This document shows, in pieces, positions 9,192 through 15,310 of a DNA stretch of 64,000 nt (position 1 is its first letter; each line of letters opens with the position of its first letter). The notes under the pieces were generated by a model. It ran no database searches, was not told the origin of the DNA, and saw nothing but the letters and a program-made list of their open reading frames with translations. Both the position numbers and the translations under genes were made by a program. The stretch is from an uncultured Eubacteriales bacterium. GTDB taxonomy: Bacteria; Bacillota; Clostridia; Oscillospirales; Oscillospiraceae. Location of the stretch: assembly GCA_900321275.1 (NCBI GenBank), contig ONVI01000005.1, positions 1 to 64,000 on the forward strand, given 5' to 3'.

Positions 9192-9422
9192 TTAGGCTAC
9201 ACGAAATGCCCATTGAGAACTAGAATCTGGATTATCTACTGTGCCAGCCAACTTGCAATAATCAATTAGTCCTTCATCATAAAGTTCATCGAGGACTTGG
9301 ATAATTAACTCGCGATCAGTAAAACCATCCTTCTCTAACCGGAAGAAAAGATCAGAAATGCAGAAGGGTTTCTTCATTTTCAAAATGGTATATCGAATTT
9401 GTGTACGAGCAGTGTTATCCAT
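9192..9422 (-). CDS. small winged-helix-like protein of unknown function
   Basis: A 76-residue protein, starting MDNTARTQIRYTILKMKK. The frame is open further upstream, but ATG at 9422 has AAAGGAG in front and the upstream residues look non-coding. The predicted pattern of helices (DLFFRLEKDGFTDRELIIQV, then a helix and a turn before a strand-like WAFRVA end) is like a compact winged-helix domain. I do not recognise the family. It lies inside the AT-rich island, convergent with the HD hydrolase, and may regulate it or the mobile element. That role is inferred only from position and size. Confidence 0.55.
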   Translation of the reverse strand: MDNTARTQIRYTILKMKKPFCISDLFFRLEKDGFTDRELIIQVLDELYDEGLIDYCKLAGTVDNPDSSSQWAFRVA

Positions 9423-9860
9423 GTTAGCATTACTCCTTTGACCAAAAATGGTGCTACTATAATAAATGATTTTTGCACTTCTGTCAAGTGCTTTCATGAC
9501 TCGCTATTGGTTCTTTCTTGTGCTATTTTAACAAAAATATGCGAAATCAATTTAAGCTATCGTACTATTTTAACAATCGCCAATAGAATTCCCCTTGTGC
9601 TGGAAAAAAGAAAATGTTTCACTCGGTTTTCTCTATTTGAGCTAAATCCTTCAACACGTTAAAGGAATCTCGCTAATTGTTTTAAGCAGTAATGAGGTTC
9701 ATTTGTATCTGCTATTGCCTCTTATGTTATACTATTATGTTTATTAAAACATGTGAAGAAAACTAATTAAGATTATTATTTGGAGAATTATGTAAAATGA
9801 TCTCTTCTGTAAAGATGGTGTTTACTTAATACGTTTCACGGTGAAACGCATTTTGGGCAA
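9423..9860. other. AT-rich intergenic stretch, no gene seen
   Basis: About 440 bases of AT-rich DNA with no convincing coding frame on either strand. The only notable sequence is the palindrome CGTTTCACGGTGAAACG at 9832-9848, identical to the copy at 6816-6832 and also followed by ATTTT. After it, base composition returns toward that of the chromosome, so this is the right edge of the island. Confidence 0.6.
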
Positions 9861-9909
9861 CAAAAAAAGGCCGCTTTCACGATCTTCATGGAACGTGGAA
9901 ACGGCCTTT
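9861..9909 (-). terminator. rho-independent terminator reading leftward
   Basis: The stem AAGGCCGCTTTCACG / CGTGGAAACGGCCTT, with a T-run on the minus strand. It lies downstream of tRNA-Ala and its own terminator, so it backs up the end of tRNA transcription or insulates the element. Confidence 0.65.
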
Positions 9910-9977
9910 CAGTGGGGGCGGATGCTCGAATGGCGGTGGAAGCTGCCAGCATCATCCCAATATTTGATTTTTGTAAC

Positions 9978-10012
9978 AAAAAAGGCTTGATTTCCGAAGA
10001 AATCAAGCCTTT
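9978..10012 (-). terminator. tRNA-Ala terminator
   Basis: A perfect stem AAAGGCTTGATTTC / GAAATCAAGCCTTT with a CGAA loop and a T-run on the minus strand. It begins 11 bases after the tRNA 3' end. Confidence 0.8.
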
Positions 10013-10022
10013 CCAATGTACC

Positions 10023-10098
<76 letters not shown>

Positions 10099-10158
10099 GA
10101 ATAGGGTACATTGTTATTGAATTATAAGCGTTTGCGGGTTTTGCGTTTGCTCAACGAT

Positions 10159-10205
10159 GGGGGCTTGTGAAACATCATCCGCTCTCCCAGCTGAGCTATA
10201 CCCCC
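10159..10205 (-). pseudogene. truncated tRNA (5' half) remnant
   Basis: The minus strand reads the same 26 bases as the tRNA-Ala 5' end, from GGGGGTATAGCTCAGC through the D-arm to GAGCG, then diverges (GATGATGTTTCACAAG, ending CCCCC). No anticodon arm or T-arm follows, so it cannot be a normal tRNA. It is probably a recombination or integration scar. The 5' GGGGG could still pair with the CCCCC at 10159-10163, giving a compact folded RNA. Confidence 0.6.
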
Positions 10206-10380
10206 GTGAGCAAGATGGATAATACCAGAAAGGATAAAAAATGTCAAGCATTTTTTTGAAGTTTTTTTCCTTTTCCCGGGAAATGCTTTTTGCCTGTATT
10301 TTCAGAAAAATGGATGCTGTTTGCGCGCAGGCGTGATATAATGCGATCAAACGCAAAATTGACAAAAGGGGAGAGCGCTA

Positions 10381-11040
10381 TGCTTATTGAAGTCAACGGC
10401 ACACGTCTTCATTATGAAAAGCGGGGGGAGGGCCGGCCGCTGATCCTGCTGCACGGCAACGGGGAGGATCACACGATTTTCCAACAGGCCCTGCTGCTTC
10501 TGGAAAAACGATTCTGCTGCTATGCGGTCGATTCCCGCTGTCACGGACAGAGCTTGGGAGGGGCGCTGCATTATTCGGAAATGGCGGAGGATATGCTCTG
10601 CTTTATGGAGCAGCTCGATCTGCGGGATGTGATTTTTTACGGCTTCAGCGACGGCGGCATCGTCGGACTGCTGGCGGCGCCGCAGACGGACCGGATCTCG
10701 ACGCTCATTGTCAGCGGGGCCAACCTCACCCCGATGGGGATCAAGCTGTGGGAGAGGCTGAAGATGAGGGTCGGATACCTGTTCCGGAAGGATCCGAAGC
10801 TGGCGCTGATCCTGAATGAGCCGTATATTTCCGACGACATTCTGGCCCGTATTCGCGCCGATACGCTGGTGCTGGCCGGGGACAGCGACGTGATTTACGA
10901 AGAGGAGACCAGACATATTGCGGATGCGATCTCCGGCGCCGAGCTGCAGATCCTGGAGGACGAGAATCACGGATCCTATATCGTACACAGCGAAAAAATC
11001 GCAAAGCTTATAATTGATTACTGCAGAACAAGCCGGTGAG
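10381..11040 (+). CDS. alpha/beta hydrolase
   Basis: A 219-residue alpha/beta-hydrolase fold protein. It has an oxyanion-hole loop LLHGNGED, the nucleophile elbow GFSDGG, an acid residue in LAGDSDVIYEE and the catalytic histidine in ENHGSYI near the C terminus. ATG at 10381 follows AGGGGAG; the in-frame extension upstream lacks hydrolase character. The substrate cannot be deduced. It stands alone between the tRNA and a transporter gene. Confidence 0.85.
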
Positions 11041-11082
11041 TAGTGCAAAACGTCGAAAAAGTTTAAAGTGCGTTCATAATTA

Positions 11083-11116
11083 TTGATTTTTCCCGAAGAT
11101 AGTTTATACTATCTTC
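11083..11116 (+). promoter_or_regulatory. promoter with overlapping palindromic operator for the NSS transporter
   Basis: TTGATT (11083-11088), a 16-base spacer and TATACT (11105-11110). A perfect palindrome at 11095-11116 (half-sites GAAGATAGT and ACTATCTTC, 4-base centre) covers the -10 box. This is the expected place for a repressor site, so the transporter is likely under negative control. The regulator is not identified. Confidence 0.6.
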
Positions 11117-11143
11117 ATTATCTCTTAAAGAGAGGTGTATGAA

Positions 11144-12484
11144 ATGAATAATCAAAGAGAAAGACTCGGCAGCCGCCTCGGCTTTATTCTGCTCAGCGCA
11201 GGATGCGCCATTGGCTGCGGCAACGTGTGGAAGTTCCCGTGGATGACCGGTCAGTACGGCGGCGGCGGCTTCGTGCTTGTGTACGTGCTGTGCCTTCTGC
11301 TCCTCGGCCTTCCGGCCATGACCATGGAATTTGCCATGGGCCGCGCGTCTCAGGCCAGCCCTGTCCAGATGTACCAGAAACTGGAAAAGCCCGGCCAGAA
11401 GTGGCATATCCACGGCTATATCTGCCTGCTGGGCAATATTGCCCTGATGGCCTTCTACACGGTCGTCACCGGCTGGATGATCTACTACTTCGTGCAGTTC
11501 CTCACCGGCAAGACCGCGGATCTCGGCTTTGTCAACATGATCACCAACCCCACCGTCAACGTAAGTTACCTCGCCATTGCCGTCGCGGTCGGTTTCGCGG
11601 TGCTGAGCTTTGACCTCCAGGGCGGCCTGGAGCGCGTTACCAAGTACATGATGGTTGCGCTCTTCGCGCTTATGCTGGTTCTGGCGTTCCACAGCGCTAC
11701 CCTTGACGGCGCAAAGGAAGGTCTGAAATTCTACCTCATCCCCGACTTCTCCAAGATCAACGGCCAGGTGATCGTCGGCGCCATGAACCAGGCGTTCTTC
11801 ACCCTGTCTCTCGGCATCGGTTCCATGGCGATCTTCGGCAGCTATATTGACAAAGATCGCGCCCTGCTGGGTGAATCCGTGAACGTCATCCTGCTGGATA
11901 CCTTCGTGGCGATCATGGCGGGCTTTATCATCTTCCCCGCCTGCTTTACCTATGACATCACCCCGGGCGCCGGCCCTGCGCTGCTCTTCGACACCATGGC
12001 TTCCGTCTTCCTCAACATGGCCGGCGGCCGCCTTTGGGGCACGCTGTTCTTCCTGTTCATGGTCTTCGCCGCCTTCTCCACAGAGCTTGCCGTGTTTGAG
12101 AACATCCTCGCCTGCGTGCGTGAGCTGACCGGCTGGAGCCGTCCCAAGGGCTGCGTTGTCTGCGGCATCGGCATTTTCCTGCTGTCTCTGACCACTGCCC
12201 TCGGCTACAGCGTGCTCTCCTTCCAGCCCTTTGCGGAAGGCTCTGCGTGGCTTGACTTCTGGGATTTCATCGTAAGCACAAACTGCCTGCCCATCGGCGC
12301 GCTGGTCTTCTCCGTCTTCTGCTGCTACAAAATCGGCTGGGGCTGGGATAAGTTCATCGCCGAGGCCAATGCGGGCAAGGGCCTGAAAGTCCAGAGCTGG
12401 ATGAAGCCGATCTTCATGTACTTCGTCCCGATCTGCGTCGCCGCTCTCTATATCTACGGCCTCGCCACCTTCGGCTGGAAGTAA
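11144..12484 (+). CDS. sodium:neurotransmitter symporter family (NSS) amino-acid transporter
   Basis: A 446-residue polytopic membrane protein of the LeuT/Tyt1 NSS family. The first helix carries the signature SAGCAIGCGNVWKFPW, whose unwound GNVWKFP segment forms the Na+ and substrate sites. About 11 hydrophobic segments follow, the usual number for short bacterial members. It should bring an amino acid into the cell with sodium, but the substrate is unknown. ATG at 11144 is preceded by GAGAGG at 8 bases; a GTG at 11135 in the same frame is less well placed. It has its own promoter, operator and terminator. Confidence 0.92.
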   Translation: MNNQRERLGSRLGFILLSAGCAIGCGNVWKFPWMTGQYGGGGFVLVYVLCLLLLGLPAMTMEFAMGRASQASPVQMYQKLEKPGQKWHIHGYICLLGNIALMAFYTVVTGWMIYYFVQFLTGKTADLGFVNMITNPTVNVSYLAIAVAVGFAVLSFDLQGGLERVTKYMMVALFALMLVLAFHSATLDGAKEGLKFYLIPDFSKINGQVIVGAMNQAFFTLSLGIGSMAIFGSYIDKDRALLGESVNVILLDTFVAIMAGFIIFPACFTYDITPGAGPALLFDTMASVFLNMAGGRLWGTLFFLFMVFAAFSTELAVFENILACVRELTGWSRPKGCVVCGIGIFLLSLTTALGYSVLSFQPFAEGSAWLDFWDFIVSTNCLPIGALVFSVFCCYKIGWGWDKFIAEANAGKGLKVQSWMKPIFMYFVPICVAALYIYGLATFGWK

Positions 12485-12503
12485 AGCGACCCGTAAACAA
12501 TCT

Positions 12504-12553
12504 GACACCCTGTACCAAATCTCCGGTGCAGGGTGTGTTTTTTTGTCGTGTTG
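12504..12553 (+). terminator. terminator of the NSS transporter gene
   Basis: The stem ACACCCTG / CAGGGTGT followed by a run of T residues, 20 bases after the stop codon. Confidence 0.8.
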
Positions 12554-12607
12554 AAGAAAGCTTGCTGTATCATGCAAAAGAAAAACTTCCGGCAGGGAAG
12601 AAATAGC

Positions 12608-12636
12608 TTGATTTTGTGCCGCGCTGACCGTATAAT
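12608..12636 (+). promoter_or_regulatory. sigma-A promoter of the VanW-like gene
   Basis: TTGATT (12608-12613), a 17-base spacer and a perfect TATAAT (12631-12636), about 70 bases before the start codon. Confidence 0.75.
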
Positions 12637-12703
12637 ACAAGATATTGAAAACGAAACCGCGCTCGATGCCCGGATCTGATCCGGACTCGGTGAGGAGGCA
12701 TGT

Positions 12704-14302
12704 ATGAGAAAAGTCGGGGCGTTTTTTGTCTATCTGCTCGCTTTTGCTGTGATTCTCGCAATGGCGGCTTTCTTTACCGGATACGCCATTTCAAACAGTG
12801 AAGAGAATGTCCGCTTCGTCTATGTCGGGGATGTGAATGTCAGCCGCCTGACCAGGGACGAGACCGAGGAACTGCTTGTCAGCCGCGGCCTCGGGGATAA
12901 GGCGGCAAATCCGCTGATCGTCACCACCTTCCGGGGGGAGCGCTTCGCGGTCGATCCCGTGCGCGCCGGCGTGGCGGTGCCTGTGGAGACGCTTGTGGAG
13001 GAAGCCCACGCAATTGCCCATGACAGCGATATTATCAGCAATCTGCTCACGGCGATCGAGGTATATCAGCACCCGGTCGATGTCACCTGGAAGGCCCGGC
13101 AGATCGACTATGCCTATCTTGACGCGATGGTGAGCGGCTGCCTGGAGCGCGTACAGGGCAGACTGGCCCCGGCGGAGTACACGGTTGACGCGCAGGCCGG
13201 GGAACTGCGGATGGTAAAGGGCTGGGAAGGACTGGACATTGACCGGGGCGATTTTCGCGCCGCCATCATCAGCGCCCTGCAGTCCGGACAGACGGAGCTG
13301 ACCTATAACAGACTCGCCTCCGAGCTGACGCCCCCGGATTTTGAGGCCATCCATACCGCCCTGTCGCGGGAGCCCGCCGACGCCTATTATCTGGACGACG
13401 GCAAATATACGGTCGTCGACGAGGTGGTCGGCTGCCGTTTCGACCCGCAGCAGGCGCGCGCACGCTGGGATGCGGCGCAGCCGGGCGAGGAAATACGCAT
13501 CCCGCTGGAGATCATCTGGCCCAATGTGACCGGTGAGCAGCTCCGCGGTCAGCTTTTCCACGATTTGCTGGGCGCCTGTATGACCAAGTTCCCCAACTCC
13601 GGCGAGAACCGCCGCAGCAATCTGGCGCTGTGCGCATCCAAGATCGACGGCTATATCGTCAATCCCGGCGAGATCTTTTCCTATAACGAGGTCGTGGGCG
13701 AGCGTACCGAAGAGGCCGGCTTCAAGCCTGCTCCCGCCTATGTCGACGGCGCGGAGAAGGACGAGATCGGCGGCGGCGCCTGTCAGGTTTCCAGTACACT
13801 CTACGCCGCGACCGCCTTCGCCTTCCTTGAGACGGTGGAGCGCGCGAACCACGTTTTCAAGGTCAGCTATATGCAGCGCGGCACCGACGCCACCGTCACC
13901 ATCCCGGCGGAGGGCAAGGTGATCGACTTCAAGTTCCGCAACAACAAGAGTTATCCCGTCATGATCAAGGCTGACTTCAGCAACGAAGACAGCACCATCA
14001 ACGTGGAGGTCTGGGGCACGCTGGAGGAGTATGACTACATGCCGGTCGAGTTTGACAATACCTACGGGTGGGAGCATGACTACGACCGCGTGATCGAACC
14101 CTCCGAACCCGACCGGCCGGGTTACAAGATCAAGTTCCAGGTGGACACCTACGGTTTTACGGATGATTTTTCCTCCGGCTACCGCACCATCACGCACCGC
14201 CTTGTGATCGACCAGAACGGGAACACGGTGGAAGATCAGGTTCTGAATCCGGGCACGCCGGGCAATTACGCGATGGATACCTACTATCAGCATCCGGAAT
14301 AA
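12704..14302 (+). CDS. VanW/YoaR family envelope protein
   Basis: A 532-residue protein with one N-terminal membrane anchor (about 5-28), then repeated peptidoglycan-binding-like (YoaR/PG4) modules (about 45-270), and a VanW domain (about 285-420) containing NPGEIFSYNEVVG and GGGACQVSSTLY, the hallmark of the family. The domain is widespread in Gram-positive envelope proteins. Despite the name, most members have no proven part in vancomycin resistance. The start ATG follows GAGGAGG and the gene has its own sigma-A promoter. The dUTPase-like gene follows 14 bases later, so they are probably co-transcribed. Confidence 0.9.
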   Translation: MRKVGAFFVYLLAFAVILAMAAFFTGYAISNSEENVRFVYVGDVNVSRLTRDETEELLVSRGLGDKAANPLIVTTFRGERFAVDPVRAGVAVPVETLVEEAHAIAHDSDIISNLLTAIEVYQHPVDVTWKARQIDYAYLDAMVSGCLERVQGRLAPAEYTVDAQAGELRMVKGWEGLDIDRGDFRAAIISALQSGQTELTYNRLASELTPPDFEAIHTALSREPADAYYLDDGKYTVVDEVVGCRFDPQQARARWDAAQPGEEIRIPLEIIWPNVTGEQLRGQLFHDLLGACMTKFPNSGENRRSNLALCASKIDGYIVNPGEIFSYNEVVGERTEEAGFKPAPAYVDGAEKDEIGGGACQVSSTLYAATAFAFLETVERANHVFKVSYMQRGTDATVTIPAEGKVIDFKFRNNKSYPVMIKADFSNEDSTINVEVWGTLEEYDYMPVEFDNTYGWEHDYDRVIEPSEPDRPGYKIKFQVDTYGFTDDFSSGYRTITHRLVIDQNGNTVEDQVLNPGTPGNYAMDTYYQHPE

Positions 14303-14316
14303 GAAGGGGAGAGAAC

Positions 14317-14805
14317 GTGAGAGAGATCCTGTTTGCGAAGTTGCGCGAGGGCGCGGTGATCCCCTCCAGGCGGGATGAGGATTCGGACTACGACCTCTAT
14401 GCCTGCTTTGAGGAGGAGGAATTTGTCATTCCCGCCTTTTCCACACGCCTCATTCCCACCGGCCTGATCAGCGCCTTCGACGAGAGCCTCGGCGTGAAAT
14501 TCGAGGAGCGGGGGAGCAATACCAAGTGGTGCGGCATCGTGCAGGCCGGGGTCATCGACAGCGGCTACCGCGGCGAATGGCTGTGCGCCATGTATAACGG
14601 AAACCCCGTCCCCGTGCATATCAGCAAGGCCGTGCAGGAGGTCGAGCGGCGGGAGGATCGCGTTCTGGTTCCCTATACGAAGGCGATCTGCCAGTTTCAT
14701 GTGCGGGAGATTCTGAAAACCGCCGTGCATGAAGTGAGCGCCGATGAGATCATGGCCCATGCCTCCCAGCGCGGCGCGGGCAGACTCGGCAGCAGCGGGA
14801 AATAA
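14317..14805 (+). CDS. dUTP diphosphatase-like protein
   Basis: A 162-residue protein with the five dUTPase motifs recognisable in order: DSDYDLYA (I), EERGSNTKW (II), AGVIDSGYRGEW (III), a less clear IV around YTKAICQF, and RGAGRLGSSGK (V, the glycine-rich tail that closes over the nucleotide). Trimeric dUTPases hydrolyse dUTP to dUMP and keep uracil out of DNA. Motif I is looser than in classical enzymes (usually AGYDL), so a related deoxynucleotide specificity cannot be excluded. The start codon is GTG with AAGGGGAG upstream. Confidence 0.8.
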   Translation: MREILFAKLREGAVIPSRRDEDSDYDLYACFEEEEFVIPAFSTRLIPTGLISAFDESLGVKFEERGSNTKWCGIVQAGVIDSGYRGEWLCAMYNGNPVPVHISKAVQEVERREDRVLVPYTKAICQFHVREILKTAVHEVSADEIMAHASQRGAGRLGSSGK

Positions 14806-14818
14806 ACCAAATATTTGG

Positions 14819-14862
14819 AAAAGCGAGACCGGAAGAAGAATCCGGTCCCGCTTTTCTTTTTT
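14819..14862 (+). terminator. terminator after the VanW-dUTPase pair
   Basis: The stem AAAAGCG-GACCGGA / TCCGGTC-CGCTTTT with a run of T residues. Confidence 0.85.
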
Positions 14863-14879
14863 CCCCGATGCGGCGATTT

Positions 14880-14960
14880 GGCCCCCCGCATCATCCTGAA
14901 CGTCAGCGAAGAATGCTGAAAGCTTCTTCTTCGCTGCGCTCATCCCGATGACACAGGGAG
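14880..14960. repeat. interspersed palindromic repeat (REP-like)
   Basis: An imperfect inverted repeat between convergent genes. It starts CATCATCCTGAACGTCAGCG and ends GCTCATCCCGATGACA, with GAAGAA/TTCTTC arms inside. Such GTCAT-ended palindromes are common as dispersed intergenic repeats in gut Firmicutes, in my experience. Only this one copy of this type is in the window. Confidence 0.4.
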
Positions 14961-14965
14961 AAGCT

Positions 14966-15310
14966 CTATCTCGCTTCGATTTCCTTGATGTTGTATTCGT
15001 TTCCGGTCACAAGGAAGGTGTTCCCGCTGTGGCAGTAGGGACACTCCTTGCCGTACTGCATCGTGGGGTAGGTCTGCCTGCAGTCCTGACAGTAGGTGAC
15101 GGCCTTGAGCTCCTCAATTTTCAGCTCGGTATTCTGAAAATGCGCGGTCTTGGCCCTGGCCCACTCCCAGAAATCGGTCAGATAGCTCGGGATGATGCCG
15201 CTGACCTCGCCGACCTCCAGCGTGATGGAGCCGACCTCCTTGAGATCGTTCTCCACCATCAGCTTTTCCACGGTTTCGATCACATAATAGATGGTGCTTA
15301 ATTCGTGCAT
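14966..15310 (-). CDS. hypA: hydrogenase maturation nickel metallochaperone HypA
   Basis: A 114-residue HypA protein. The N terminus MHELST supplies the nickel-binding Met-His-Glu. Two CxxC pairs (CQDC near 73 and CPYC near 89) form the structural zinc site. HypA delivers nickel to [NiFe]-hydrogenase large subunits with HypB. Its ATG overlaps the stop of the upstream oxidoreductase (TAATG on the minus strand), indicating translational coupling. No hydrogenase subunit or other hyp gene is in the window, so its client is elsewhere or the coupled flavoprotein is connected to hydrogenase electron flow. Confidence 0.92.
   Translation of the reverse strand: MHELSTIYYVIETVEKLMVENDLKEVGSITLEVGEVSGIIPSYLTDFWEWARAKTAHFQNTELKIEELKAVTYCQDCRQTYPTMQYGKECPYCHSGNTFLVTGNEYNIKEIEAR

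Noticed and set aside
9399..9662. 87-residue open frame in the AT-rich gap
   Set aside because: No ribosome-binding site, no recognisable pattern, and it overlaps the promoter side of the 76-residue gene.
11063..12640. 525-residue open frame antisense to the NSS transporter
   Set aside because: It is a GC-rich shadow. The sequence is low-complexity, rich in His, Glu and Arg, has no domain, and the sense strand encodes a clear transporter.
12704..14302. VanW-like gene as a vancomycin-resistance determinant
   Set aside because: No vanH, vanA/B, vanX or vanRS genes are near, and the YoaR layout is common in susceptible Firmicutes.
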